A DNA stretch of 64,000 nucleotides, from NCBI GenBank assembly GCA_030248215.1, contig JASANG010003281.1, positions 16,144 through 80,143 of the forward strand. The letters are read 5' to 3'. The position numbers and the translations under genes are program-made. Below are positions 35,194-47,084 of the stretch, piece after piece (position 1 is the stretch's first letter; each line of letters opens with the position of its first letter). This stretch comes from Enoplolaimus lenunculus (Eukaryota > Nematoda > Enoplea > Enoplida > Thoracostomopsidae). The notes under the pieces are model-generated. The model was not told the DNA's origin. It did not search any database and worked only from the letters and a program-made list of their open reading frames with translations.

Positions 35194-36979
35194 GGCCCAT
35201 GTTACGCTGAGGGCCGTCCCACTGTCCCGGGACAGTGGGACAGTGGGACAGTAGGACAGCGGGACTGTCCTACTAACCCATTGTCCCGCTGTCCTACCGT
35301 CCAACTGTCCCGCTGTCCTACTGTCCTACTGTCCCGCTGTCCTACAGTCCCGCTGTCCCACTGTCCCGCTGTCCTACTGTCCGCTGTCCTACTGTCCCGC
35401 TGTCCTACTGTCCTGCTTTCCCACTGTCCCGCTGTCCCACTGTCCCGCTGTCCCGTTGTCCCGCTATCCTACTGTCCCGCTGTCCCACTGTCCCGCTGTC
35501 CTGCTGTCCCACTGTCCCGCTGTCCTGCTGTCCCACTGTCCCGCTGTCATACTGTCCCACTGTCCTACTGCCCCGCTGTCCCGCTGTCCTACTGTCCCGC
35601 TGTCCTACTGTCCCGCTGTCCTACTGTCCCACTGTCCCGCTGTCCTGCTGTCCCACTGTCCCGCTGTCCTACTGTCGCACTGTCCTACTGTCCCGCTGTC
35701 CTACTGTCCCGCTGTCCTACTGTCCCACTTCTCCCGCTGTCCCACTTGTCCCGCTGTCCCACTGTCCCGCTGTCCTACTGTCCCGCTGTCCCGCTGTCCC
35801 ACTGTCCCACTGTCCCGCTGTCCTACTGTCCCGCTGTCCTACTGTCCCGCTGTCCTACTGTCCCGCTGTCCCACTGTCCTACTGTCCCGCTGTCCTACTG
35901 TCCCGCTGTCCGACTGTCCTGCTGTCCCGCTGTCCCACTGTCCCGCTGTCCTACTGTCCCGCTGTCCTACTGTCCCGCTGTCCTACTGTCCTGCTGTCTT
36001 ACTGTCCCGCTGTCCCACTGTCCCGCTGTCCTACTGTCCCGCTGTCCCACTGTCCCACTGTCCTGCTGTCCCACTGTCCCGCTGTCCTACTGTCCCGCTG
36101 TCCCACTGTCCCGCTGTCCTACTGTCCCGCTGTCCTACTGTCCCGCTGTCCTACTGTCCTGCTGTCCTACTGTCCCGCTGTCCTACTGTCCCGCTGTCCC
36201 ACTGTCCCGCTGTCCTACTGTCCCGCTGTCCTACTGTCCCGCTGTCCGACTGTCCCGCTGTCCCACTGTCCTACTGTCCCGCTGTCCTACTGTCCTGCTG
36301 TCCTACTGTCCCGCTGTCCCACTGTCCCGCTGTCCTACTGTCCCGCTGTCCCACTGTCCCACTGTCCTGCTGTCCCGCTGTCCTACTGTCCCGCTGTCCT
36401 ACTGTCCTACTGTCCTACTGTCCTACTGTCCCGCTGTCCCGCTGTCCCGCTGTCCCACTGTCCCACTGTCCCACTGTCCCGCTGTCCCACTGTCCCACTG
36501 TCCCGCTGTCCCACTGTTCCGCTGTCCTACTGTCCCGCTGTCCTACTGTCCTACTGTCCCACTGTCCTACTGTCCCGCTGTCCTACTGTCATGCTGTCCT
36601 ACTGTCCCGCTGTCCCACTGTCCCGCTGTCCTACTGTCCCGCTGTCCCACTGTCCCGCTGTCCTACTGTCCCGCTGTCCCACTGTCCCGCTGTCCTACTG
36701 TCCCGCTGTCCTACTGTCCCACTGTCCTACTGTCCCACTGTCCTACTGTCCCACCGTCCCGCTGTCCTACTGTCCCGCTGTCCTACTGTCCCGCTGTCCC
36801 ACTGTCCTACTGTCCCGCTGTCCTACTGTCCCGCTGTCCTGCTGTCCCACTGTCCCGCTGTCCTACTGTCCCACTGTACCGCTGTCCTACTGTCCCGCTG
36901 TCCGACTGTCCCGCTGTCCTACTGTCCCGCTGTCCCACCGTGCCGGGACAGCGGGACGGCCCTCAGCGTAACATGGGCC
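35194..36979. mobile_element. Inverted-repeat element filled with an 8-bp minisatellite
   Basis: The termini are perfect 27-bp inverted repeats starting GGCCCATGTTACGCTGAGGG. They are flanked by an exact 8-bp duplication, atttaccg (35186-35193 and 36980-36987). The interior, about 35220-36950, is almost entirely the octamer ctgtccNN in about 210 copies, mostly alternating ctgtcccg with ctgtccta or ctgtccca. The left edge carries a short inverted segment of the same octamer (gggacagt). Very long open frames run through it in all three plus-strand frames because the octamer contains no stop; they are not genes. An 8-bp duplication with a GG start fits Merlin- or hAT-like elements. Confidence 0.9.
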
Positions 36980-36987
36980 ATTTACCG

Positions 36988-38902
36988 AGTATAAAACTAT
37001 TTCTGCTACACCAGTCAAACACTTTCACCCTCCAACTTTAGTTCCGCTTGCAAGTCTTGCAAAATTTCCAACATGAAGCATGCCAATGTTTAGCCCCCCA
37101 AGCATGATGACATTTTTACGGGCTCGTATTGGCTGCAAAGAACAATCACCACGGTCACTGCTAAATCCATACTTTTCTATCAGATCGGTCCACACCATTC
37201 TCTTGAATCCCGTAAAGAAAATATATTTTCACCATTTTATAAGACCTGAATACGAAAACAAGTCAGCTGACGGGGGATCGTACGTACTCCCGCCCCTTTC
37301 CTTTCTGGACCCACTAGTGGTGACAGCTAACAGTTTGTTGGTAAAATCAATCCATGTGGTATTTTAACACTTTCACTCATAGAGTATACAATGAGCAACT
37401 AAATACAATAATGTACGAGCAATACACACTGAGAGCAGTGTTTAAAATTTATATCATATATGCGCAGTGCAAAATCTCCACACGACGTGAGAGCCTACGC
37501 GGGCTTGAGCGTCAAGCTAATATAGCTCAGTGGTCATCGTAAACGCCTCACCACCCGTGAGACTGGGGATCTAATCTTACCTTGAAATTACATCTCATAT
37601 GAAATTGAAAATATTCATGTGAGAAAGGATTAATGAAAAAATTCTTACTTAGTATCTATAATTGTTATTTCTTATTACTTTGTCTGAGATCTCGCCCAAA
37701 TCCGCCAGTCAGTACACACACAACAGACGCACGCAAAACCTGGACATTGGTCTAAAATTGTTTTCCTGCTATTCGATTGAACGTTTTGCATGGGGACGTT
37801 TTGTTTGTTTATATTTTCCCACGACGGATTGACAGATATGGCAAGTACTTTATTTGCAACCACAATACAGTTTGTTTGAAGTTTTGTTTCGTTCTCCAAA
37901 AATATAAAATTTGCGTTCGGAATACAACTTTCCTGATGGCTGATTTTTTGCCGAGCTCAACTCCGCAAGTTTGTTCCACCTTAGCTTGCTTATGTACATT
38001 TCTAGGCATATGACAGCTGTGTAATGTGTGCAGTATACTTATTTATCATCCTGTTATCCAATGTTAATACTTAATAAGTCATTTAATTCTATGTCATGTT
38101 TTGATTGACAAATCATTCATCAACGTTTTGCACTTGTGGAAGCATAATACACGATTTTAAACTTTTTCTAAATAAAACCAACCCTGCTGCAAAAGCAATG
38201 AAAAATTCATCAGTTTGAAGGGCCGTAACAGTATATTAAGCATATTACCAAGCCTCGTGCTCGAAAGTCTAATTCTTGCCACATATAAATTGTTCATTTA
38301 ATCCGCTCAAACTTCGTAAACGAACGTTAAATTTATTAACAAAAACAACACATATACATAGCGACCCGGTCGCAAATGGCCTACGTAAACTACTCCAACA
38401 CAAATAATCATACCAAGTTAGAAATATTTGCTGATTTTACTTGTTGGATCTTTGCTCAAATAGTAACTAAAAACGCTTAGGCCCACTAACATTAAATGAT
38501 ACTTTAAAATTTGAACAAGGAAACAATTACATGAAAACCATCAAATTAAAAGCGAGGTGCAGTAGCTGTACCTATTTGCACATACTTAAAACTTTATTTT
38601 TCTTATCACACTTAGTCCGTGAACTTTACTCGCCCAATGCATAACTTTACTTTTGCAAACCTTTTACCTTAATATTATATAGATCGACATCTAACAAAAA
38701 CAAATGATAATTTTACTTAAACACTACGGCCCAGGACACTATTACATCAAACTTTATCATCTCCACGCAGGATTCGTTTACACCGATAATTAAAATTGAG
38801 TTGAGCGTTGAACAACAATTAAGCAAAACACCATTATTTTCTACCCACTGCCACTTTCCTCCACCTAACCTAGCCAACTCCCTTCAGCCAACCACGACTC
38901 CG
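36988..38902. other. Intergenic region between the 8-bp array and POP7
   Basis: A SINE lies at 37400-37640. Elsewhere I see no conserved exon. A minus-strand stretch at about 37030-37140 after an acceptor-like ttctttgcag is open for about 35 codons, but matches no family I know. Confidence 0.4.
37400..37640 (+). repeat. tRNA-derived SINE, family 2, plus orientation
   Basis: A tRNA-like core on the plus strand contains tatagctcagtggtcatcgt (box A) and, after an anticodon-loop-like spacer, ggggatctaatc (degenerate box B). The flanks gcagtgtttaa and catatgcgcagtgc recur in the copies at 60500-60740 and 60776-61045. Confidence 0.65.
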
Positions 38903-39520
38903 TCAATAGTCATCGCCTGGCACCTCAGGCCTGAATAACCGTATATGAATCGCCGAGACCAATCTGGTCCTTACCGAAGCTTCTCCCTCGTCTAGCAACG
39001 GCACAAGCTCGTCTGAAATCGCTACAGTAGAGGTTTTCGCATCCAACTCCAGCGACCCAACTGATTCCCGGCGTAGTTGTAACGCTAAATTCACAGCCCG
39101 ATTTAAAGACGCCCCGAGACCGTGAATCCAAATTTCATCATACCCTTCACAGCTGGCGCTAGGCATCTCAAGTGATTTTTGACACCTAGCTAATTGAGCT
39201 TTAAAATGTGTTCTTCGCGACACATAGATGTCATTTGGCCCTACTGGCAGGCGCGGTGGTAACCGTTTTCGCAATTCGTATTCTTCAGGATCAAACACAG
39301 AAATTTTAGGCTCCTGTTTACGACCGATTTTCGACTTATCACCTTGATCTGATGAGCTGAGACGGTCAGAAACCGACACTACCCCACCACAACTGATTTC
39401 CTTTTGTTTCGCAGGCACTGAGGCTTTACTCACCGATTTTGTTTTTTTAGATGAATTCTGGTTTTCGTGCTGCTGTTGTTTCTGACAAGAGGCTGCTTTT
39501 AGCTCGGTATGGGAGGACAT
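38903..39520 (-). CDS. POP7: Ribonuclease P/MRP protein subunit Rpp20 (POP7)
   Basis: A single uninterrupted frame of 205 residues. Rpp20 is an Alba-family RNA-binding subunit of RNase P and RNase MRP in the nucleus and nucleolus. It pairs with Rpp25 on the P3 helix of the RNA and so serves 5' tRNA maturation and pre-rRNA cleavage. The conserved part starts near residue 76: DPEEYELRKRLPPRLP, then GPNDIYVSRRTHFKAQLARCQKSL, IWIHGLGASLNRAVNLALQL, GSLELDAKTSTVAISDEL and SAIHIRLFRPE. This order matches the animal protein closely. The first 75 residues are a Gln/Ser/Lys-rich extension, longer than in vertebrates. I chose the ATG at 39520 (MSSHTELK) because the 41 codons upstream read as Cys/Phe-rich noise. 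No intron is needed, unlike the other host genes here. Confidence 0.95.
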   Translation of the reverse strand: MSSHTELKAASCQKQQQHENQNSSKKTKSVSKASVPAKQKEISCGGVVSVSDRLSSSDQGDKSKIGRKQEPKISVFDPEEYELRKRLPPRLPVGPNDIYVSRRTHFKAQLARCQKSLEMPSASCEGYDEIWIHGLGASLNRAVNLALQLRRESVGSLELDAKTSTVAISDELVPLLDEGEASVRTRLVSAIHIRLFRPEVPGDDY

Positions 39521-39599
39521 GCTGTGCGGTACAAAAACAAACGTATGAAAGAGACAGATGGAGCGAGTATAAATTATTGTACCTTCATAGTGACAAACA

Positions 39600-40075
39600 A
39601 TCATGCAGCAAACAAAATCCACAACGCCATGGCAAGACAGCACGCTGATACGTAAGGGCTTAAGCGCTCACCTAAAACAACTACTTCGAATAAATATGCT
39701 GATGTAAAACGTCTAAAGCTTTGGGATAATATGACGCGCGATTTCGCAGACAAATAGAGAAAAGCCATAGTTGAAAAGAAAGGCAAAAGCTTTTCTCGTT
39801 AAAGACGAGTTAGATAAAATACCTTCCTTTCCAATTATCCCCAATTCTGTTTCCAAACTTGAAGACTAACACATTCATGGAAATATTGTATTGGCCAAGT
39901 AAAACCAATAAAAATAGTAGCAGCGGACCTTCAGATAACACCTGACGATTTTTAAAACATTCTGAAACTGCTAACGCGAATATATGAACCATCTTACCGA
40001 TTCTAGCGCACTTCCAAAAGATGCCCAAGAACCTAAAATGAAAAGAATCGGGTAAAATTATACCAGCGGACCAAA
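39600..40075 (-). CDS. Possible exons of a membrane-protein gene upstream of POP7
   Basis: On the minus strand, an acceptor-like cattttag precedes a frame reading FLGIFWKCARIG. Further down, a frame carries VLSEGPLLLFLLVLLGQYNISMN (one hydrophobic helix), then VFKFGNRIGDNWKG. A third open stretch (about 39786-39677) reads FFSTMAFLYLSAKSRV... and ends at a GTGAGC donor. The pieces look like coding sequence of a multi-pass protein. A loose resemblance to the ciliary TMEM138 group was considered but is not strong enough to name it. Exon borders are uncertain. Confidence 0.3.
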
Positions 40076-40557
40076 TTTTGCCAAAGCATGTACTATAGTC
40101 ACTGTGCTTATAAAACATCAGATGATTCTAAAATTGCAATTTTACCATAATGCCTCTGCAAGCTCCTGTGCATGAAGACTTTTTATTCATTATTCTAATT
40201 AATGATGCAACACTTGACAACCAACCACATGTACACGTATAAGAAATTTAACGCCAAAGGTAGCTAAAGATATATTCGAAATCTAAAAATTAACAGACAA
40301 ATGTTCGGTTCATAAATTAAATCAAACAATAGGAGAGTAACGTAAAACAGTGTAAGTTTAAAATTATATATTCGCCGATATTAGCGCATAAACTACACAT
40401 TGCAGGCAATACAATCCGCTACTTGCACATTACTTACCCGACTTTATTTTTATCAATAATCTTCGGGGCAAATGCTCGGACGTACGCGCACGTGCAAATT
40501 AACAAAAGTATCACTGTAAGCAAACTACGAAAGTTGAACAGTGCCGACTAAAACAAC

Positions 40558-40800
40558 AACTGTCAGTCAACGTAGGAACTGGGACATAAGGCTTTACTAA
40601 GCAGCTGAAATCGGGCCTCCGCAGCGAGAATCGAACTCTCGGCCTACGTATCCTTAAGCGAACACTCTATCACTGCGCCAGGCAGCCGGCGTCTCCAACT
40701 GTTTCTATCGTCGACTATCCTACCAGGTAGCATACATTCAGTGCACTGCACTATATAGCATGTGCCCATAACGGACAAGCATGTCTCACATGCTTACAAC
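40558..40800 (-). repeat. tRNA-derived SINE, family 1, copy 1
   Basis: On the minus strand, a tRNA-like core with box A (tggcgcagtgatagagtg) and box B (gagttcgattctc). Downstream of it is the family tail cagctgcttagtaaa...cccagttcctac. The upstream flank has gtgagacatgcttgtcc and a gtcgacgatagaaacag segment shared with the other copies. Confidence 0.75.
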
Positions 40801-40937
40801 TAACGTATCAATATTACGAATAACCAAAAAATATTTAAACACTTTATACAAGCTGATTCCGAATAAAAAGTGGAAATTGTTTCGTTTCCGTAAAAATATG
40901 AGGTATTGTATCAGCATTGAATTTATGAAACGTCTAG

Positions 40938-41200
40938 GTGGCAGTCAGTCTAGGTAGGAACCGGGATATCAGACCTTTTTACTAAGCAGCTGAAAAAGCG
41001 GGTTACGGGTGGTTTCGAACTAACGACCTTCTGCGTGTCATGCAGACGCTGTTATCACTGCGCCACGTAGCCCGCCTGTCCAACTGTTTCTATCGTCGAC
41101 TATATGTGTCGACCGTATGTTGCCAGCAAGCATACAACACAATGTGCATTGCATTTATTGCATATGCACTAGGACAGGCATGTCTCGCATGCTTACATGC
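40938..41200 (-). repeat. tRNA-derived SINE, family 1, copy 2
   Basis: The same structure as the neighbouring copies. The minus-strand core reads gggctacgtggcgcagtgat with box B tagttcgaaacc. It is nearly identical to copy 3 over about 250 bp, indicating recent duplication or insertion. Confidence 0.8.
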
Positions 41201-41306
41201 CCATATTTACAACAAGGTCGTCCCTTGAACGTCCATTATATTTTCGACTGGATACCGTGTTCATAGCGCAGCAGTTTACCATTGCGCTCACGCCGTAGCC
41301 CCATGT

Positions 41307-41560
41307 CAGTCTAGGTAGGAACCGGGATATCAGACCTTTTTACTAAGCAGCTGAAAAAGCGGTTTACAGGTGGTTTCGAACTAACGACCTTCTGCGTGTC
41401 AGGGAGACGCTTTTACCACTGCGCCATGTAGCCCGCCTCTCGAACTGTTTCTATCGTCGACTATATGTGTCGACCGTATGCTGCCATCAAGCATACAACA
41501 CAATGTGCATTGCATTTATTGCATATGCACTAGGACAAGCATGTCTCACATGCGTACAGT
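41307..41560 (-). repeat. tRNA-derived SINE, family 1, copy 3
   Basis: The minus-strand core reads ctacatggcgcagtggtaaa with an anticodon-loop-like CTGACAC (a GAC anticodon, Val-like) and box B agttcgaaacc. The tail is tttttcagctgcttagtaaa and then ggttcctacctagactgac. The acceptor stem is not intact, so it is a SINE, not a tRNA gene. Confidence 0.8.
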
Positions 41561-43021
41561 GGCAACCTTATGGACATTCAGGGCAGACTTATATGCATAT
41601 ATCCATTAAAGACAAATAATTTGAATGTACATGCATACCATGTGCTATTCTATAAAATGATGTGTAATAGTCAGAACCGCCACAAACCCATACCAGTTAA
41701 ATATTTTTAAGTAAAAATTAACAAATATGTTAACTAAAACACTTAATTTGAACAGATTGATAATAAAACGCAAACTATGAATAACTAATCCAGAGTCCAT
41801 CAATATGTGTTTGTTTCGCACCAGTCAACAGGAACAGCTGATATGACAGAATAACGCTTAAGTTTCCAACATTGGTAATATTTTCGTTTAGATTTAATCT
41901 TTCCACATAAAGTGAACTAGCTAAGTGTTTCAAACTAACCAGGCATACAAGAGTTTTCCAGTGCACTTGTTATCATAGTTTGAAATGGACTATATATATT
42001 GTGTCGTCGGCTGGATAAAGACTACATAGTACAACAAATCGATGCTATGGTTGTATTGTAAATAGTACAAGATATATATTTGTTCGGTTGCAGAAACGTG
42101 ACTTAAAGTCGACCTCTGACATAGGTTGATTTAGGAACAAAATTTTGGTAAATTAACTGTTCCTCTGTCTTGCGCCAGATGATGGCTTATGTTTGTTTCA
42201 GCTGCAAAACCATTTCTCAAATAAATGCAATCTCAGAATAGAAATAAGCCTAATTAGTGACAAAGTGTGTCAAATAGTGTCTCTACGTTTTTGAGTAATT
42301 CTAAAGGCCAAAATTCATTAACCAGGACTTCCTAATTTATTGGAGCCATTTTTATACGAGGGCTGTGATAGTGTATTATCGCATTCCTGCGCTTTAAAAC
42401 CTAAAGTCGAAATAAACATATTCATGGAGCCTAGCCTAATCTTAAGACTAAAAGCCTAAGCAAAATATGACTAAAACCAAAGCTAAACTTCCGCTGAAAA
42501 TGGTCCGGCTCTCATCGATACCTACAATAGCAATCTTATGTAATCCGCAATTTTCCCTTGAAACGTATATATGTGATTTGTATTTCTACAGTTTTTCTTT
42601 TTATAAGCTGGAGCAATGGTTCTGGCAATGATTTGTACCATACTGTATGAAAAATGCAACACTTCAGCAGACCAACTGCAGTAAAATGCAACGCATTGAG
42701 ATTTTTAGTCATGTGGATTACAGAAATAAAGTAACACTTTATTTAAATATCAGCGTGACACCCAAGCTTTTTCTGCTGCACAGTTTAACACGAACTTCGC
42801 AGACATATTTGAGACGTAAAATATTTTGCGAAACATTTTCGATGCGCAATGCTGTCCTGTGAGCAGCTCACGACAAGTCAAAGCGCAATAATTTCAACAT
42901 TTTATAATAGACATTTCAAAAGTTACACGAAGTCGCGGCCAGGCCCGCATAAACCAGCTCACCTTGTTTTAGGGGGGCTAAACATTTTTCAGGCGGGGAA
43001 TTAAAGGTTGTTTTCAATGTC
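41561..43021. other. AT-rich stretch without a recognised gene
   Basis: I found no conserved exon or bounded element. A degenerate cctaagc/gcctaag run lies at about 42425-42490. Confidence 0.4.
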
Positions 43022-43195
43022 TTATGCGGCATTCAAGTTATAACTGGGGCAGCTTGGAACACGTTTTGTCCAAGTTGATTCGACGTGATTATAAAATTTT
43101 GTGATCTGGATAGCGGTTATGTAGACAAAATGTGATTGTCACAAGACATTGACTTACAACACTGATCTCAAGCGGTCATCGTATACAAATTATAC
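43022..43195. mobile_element. Fragment of the ATATCATATGATAT-family element
   Basis: Begins ttatgcggcattcaagttat with the family block ggggcagcttggaacacg, and ends gtcatcgtatac. The right part matches the reverse complement of about 47560-47700. Confidence 0.6.
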
Positions 43196-43197
43196 AT

Positions 43198-43320
43198 GGG
43201 CACCGGATATCCGGATATTCGGATATCCGGATATCAAAAATACACGGATATGTATCCGAAATGAAACGTGTATCCGGAGATCCGGATAACCGAATCCGCC
43301 GGATATCCGAAATGCCTTTG
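43198..43320. repeat. GGATATCC-rich palindromic array
   Basis: Repeated ggatatccggatat and related cggata/tatccg motifs over about 120 bp. Similar motifs recur near 44250 and 45735-45780. It looks like the subterminal array of another MITE family whose second end I could not fix. Confidence 0.6.
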
Positions 43321-44773
43321 TCTAAAAAATTTTTGGAATAATTTGCACGGTTTCGCCACCAAAGTAGCTGGAGCTGACGAGAAAAATTCTGTATTCAAAC
43401 CTCCAGTCAGAATATTAAATCACATTCTTGCATAATTGTTACATGATGATACAAAATCTTTATTTCTTAACTAAAACATACCAATAATAAAAAAAACTTC
43501 AGATCAGCGTGATATTTGTAGGTAAAATGACTTCGTATATTGTGGATTGGATACAACTTGGTGGGTTAAAATTTGCCAATTTCAAACATTAGATAAGGTG
43601 AATTTAGTCATTTTTAGTTAATTCTAGTTTGTTGGAGCAATATTCGATTTTCTCAATAATTGTGTTAATTGTTTCGATAATTTTAATTATATGGCCGTGC
43701 CTAAGTCTTCGCGTAAGTCTAAATATACGCCTGAGACTACCCGTCTCTAATTGCCCAGTTCCCCAGTCTGCCAGTGAAACGATCTCAAATGCTTGATTGA
43801 AACTCGCAAAGAAGGCGTAGCATGTTAATTATATCATATATATTTGGATGCAATCCGTTGATATTTCGTCTCAACACAGTTTCGTGTTCTGCTTTTTTGA
43901 CGCTCGGACATTTAGTAAAACTGGTGTGTCCGTTATTGAATTTCGGTCAATGTTACTTTTAGGGGTGAAACAAAAGATTAAACGTATCCCTAAGCCTAAG
44001 CAAAAATTGTAATAATAGAAACCTCTCGGCCCTAAAAGTAATATGGGACTGAGTTTCTGTAGAATTCGATATACGGCTGGGTTTCACACAGGTCTAACTT
44101 TATTCATAATTCAGTGCAACGCTAATTCACCTCTGGGACGTTTTAGGGGTTTTATTTAAACACAAAGTTTTTTATGAGTTAACACTTCGTGTATCCGAGA
44201 ATGATGATAGCAAGTTTACTGAGAACAGTATGATATAGACTACAGAGGAACACCGGATATCCTTTCCGGATAAGAAAAATGTCAAAGGACCTTACCTTAC
44301 AATTTGTCCCCACTCCCCGCATATATTTTTTGTGATAAAAGGATATGGTCATTCATTACCTTACAATTTTCCTCTCATCATAATACTTTCGTTATAAAAT
44401 AGGGCCTACCTTATAATTTTCGCGCTAAGAACATTTTTTGGTGAAAAATTGCGTTTCAAAATATGGACCATCCCGCCCATTTAGAAATTTTTGGATCCGC
44501 TGCTGAAAGCGCGACACCAGTTTAAGTAACATGGGCTGATGTTTGTACGACTTAGCGTAAATGTATTTCAATCTGGTGCTTTGTTCTTGGAACTTAAACG
44601 ATTCAAGTATATATAGTTCGAGGGAAGGGTCATGTTCGATGGAATCTCTATTGCAGTGGTTTAAATAAGGCAAAGGACAAGCCAAATCAACTCAATTTTA
44701 AGTTGTCAACGCAAGTATTTATTTAGTAGTCTGTTGCAATCTTGTAAACTGAATACCCAGAACTATTGAGGTA

Positions 44774-45587
44774 CTGTAGTGAGTGACTCGAATAAGAGGG
44801 GGGACTGTTATTTATTTGACCTCTCCAGAGGGTACCCCTCTGTTATTCGGTTACGGACTGTTATTTATTTTTATCCCGTCCTCCGCCACACTTCGTTACA
44901 CATCAGGGTACAACCGGAGGTGAAAAATCCCCGAGCCGGAGGTCAACGAAACTTGCCGGAGCCGAAGCAGGAGGCGAGTCGAAATTAAGTAGTAAAAATG
45001 ATGACTAATTAATAGTTAATTTATGCCAGTATCTGCAAAATGTTGTTAAGTTGTTTGGTTTCACCCTAATTTTTCGTCAAATTTAGGCAATTTTTCATGA
45101 AAATTGGGACAAAAGTCAATCGAAACGCGCTAAACATAAATTTTGGAAAATCATGCAAAATTTTACTACCGAAATTGCCAGAACCTCCGACAAAAATTCT
45201 AACAGAGCCGGAGCCTGAGCCGGTGGCCGATTTTCTGCCGGAGCCGCAACTGGAAAAAGACCTCCAGTTGTACCCTGTTACACATATATACAATATTGTA
45301 ACTAACCCTTGAATTGAATGTTTATTTGCCTTGTATCAAAAGCTTTAGCCATAATGCAAGGTTATTATTAGGAACGTACTTTGAAAACTTATAAAGTACG
45401 CTTCAAAGTTTTGAACTCACCCTTATTTGGTTCTGAAGTTATTTATGTGCTACAATTAGGAATAATTGACATTTATGGACTCTAATTAGGGCTTAGGAAC
45501 TCTATGCACTTACGGACTCTTATTAGAGATATGGACTCCTATTGATGGGACTCAAAATGGGTGCCCCTCTTATTCGAGTCACTACAG
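44774..45587. mobile_element. CTGTAGTGACCCG-family MITE interrupted by a hAT-type MITE
   Basis: The left end is TA-CTGTAGTGAGTGACTCG and the right end the complement of CTGTAGTGACTCGAATAAG followed by TA. Without the 374-bp insert it would be about 430 bp, similar to the copies at 5229-5614 and 46243-46604. The insert at 44904-45277 post-dates it. Confidence 0.85.
44904..45277. mobile_element. hAT-type MITE with GCCGGAGC motifs, nested, perfect 8-bp duplication
   Basis: The left end is CAGGGTACAACCGGAGG and the right end the complement of CAGGGTACAACTGGAGG. It is flanked by ttacacat on both sides (44896-44903, 45278-45285). The interior is closely similar to 25644-25985. Confidence 0.92.
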
Positions 45588-45779
45588 TACTGGTATAATA
45601 AATACCGATTTTTAGAATTGTATCTTTTACGCTCATATCAGTTTGCTTGAGGGTTAGGGTACTTCATTTAGAGCGACAAGTTAAAACAAGTGCTTAAGAA
45701 ACCAAAATTGAGGTTCGGAAACTCAAAAAACCCAAAATCGAGTTTCCGGTATCCGAAATAGGTAATTTCATTTCGGATA

Positions 45780-46055
45780 TCCTGATATATGACATTCTAC
45801 AGGACAGTCAAGCTAGTTTACCACAACTTTGCAGACATTTTCAAACATATCATCTGATACTCGCATACAATATTCGGAATATCATATGATATTTCAGTTC
45901 AAACAGTAATGTCACATCAGGATACCAGGCAATTCAATTTTTCTGAATCTGATAGCGGATAAACGGTCAGACAAAATGTTACCAGCTATAGTCATAGGGA
46001 CAAAACGTGTTCCAGGCCGCCCCAGTTATATATAACGTGAACCCCGCATTACAAG
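45780..46055. mobile_element. Partial ATATCATATGATAT-family element
   Basis: Runs from a ctgatatatgac segment to the terminal gtgaaccccgcatta. It corresponds to the reverse complement of about 47085-47345, so only one half of the element is present. Confidence 0.65.
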
Positions 46056-46242
46056 CAAAACTGGAAATTTTCTAGGGGGCCAAAAGTTTTCCAAGAGGGG
46101 GGCTGAGTCCCCCTGGTCCTTCTTGGCTGCGAGCTCGGAGACGGCATATCCAGCAAAAAGGGACTTTAACCTGTGTTACAGCCGAAAATAAGAGTAGAGA
46201 AATCTGCGTTAAGCTTAAGTATCAATTGCTTTTCCTCAACTA

Positions 46243-46604
46243 CTGTAGTGACTCGAATAAGAGGGGAGACTGATATTTATTTGGCCTCTCCAGGGGTACC
46301 CTCCGGCTATTTGGTTACGGACTGTTATATTTTTAACCCACGCTCCGCCACCCTTCGTTACAGATTTATATCCGGTACTGCAACTATCCGTTGAATTAAA
46401 CGTTTATTTGTCGTGTGTTAATAGCTTGAGCACCTGGAGTCATTTATGATCTACAATTCAGGATAATTGATATTTATCGACTCTAATAAGAATTTAGGGA
46501 CTCTATCCGCTTACGGATTCTTATTAGAGATACGGACTCCAATTGATTGGGACTCAAAATGCGGACCCCCTTTTATTACCCCCATCTTATTCGGGTCACT
46601 ACAG
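46243..46604. mobile_element. CTGTAGTGACCCG-family MITE, complete copy
   Basis: Flanked by TA on both sides. The left end is CTGTAGTGACTCGAATAAG and the right end the complement of CTGTAGTGACCCGAATAAG. It is 362 bp and non-coding. Confidence 0.85.
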
Positions 46605-47084
46605 TATAAGTTTGGTCTATCAAGTATTAGCATGTTTTGAGACGGCCTGCATGAGGACCGTATCTTTTGAAGGCACTTCAACTCTGAGGAACCATTTCAG
46701 AATTGATATAGAAAAAAAACTCAAGCCTTTCAAGACACCTCTTGAGTGTTTTGATGTTTGCTGTAGCTAATGTAGCTAACCAAGTTTAAAAAACCCGCCT
46801 TCCATTGCATGATAGATTTGATTTTTCTTTAACGTCTGGTATAATGCATGAAAACGAAACGCTTGCTTAAAATCGAAACTCCAAATTGGTCTTTGTTGAG
46901 AACTTGCGTTTTGATGAGCTATTTGTTATTCGGCCACACACAGGTTCACTACAATTTCCAGAAACGGCATTTCAAAGCAGAATTGTTCCGTTCATAATTT
47001 AATTCGGTGGCTAGGAGCATATTACTAAATACTTCTAATTTTATTATGCAATCTATCCCCTCCAATTATTTCAGTATTCCTGTT

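Noticed and set aside
35281-37041. Open frames of 586 and 512 codons over the octamer array
   Set aside because: The 8-bp unit ctgtccNN has no stop codon in any plus-strand frame, so long frames arise automatically. The products are only Leu/Ser/Cys/Pro/Val/Thr repeats.
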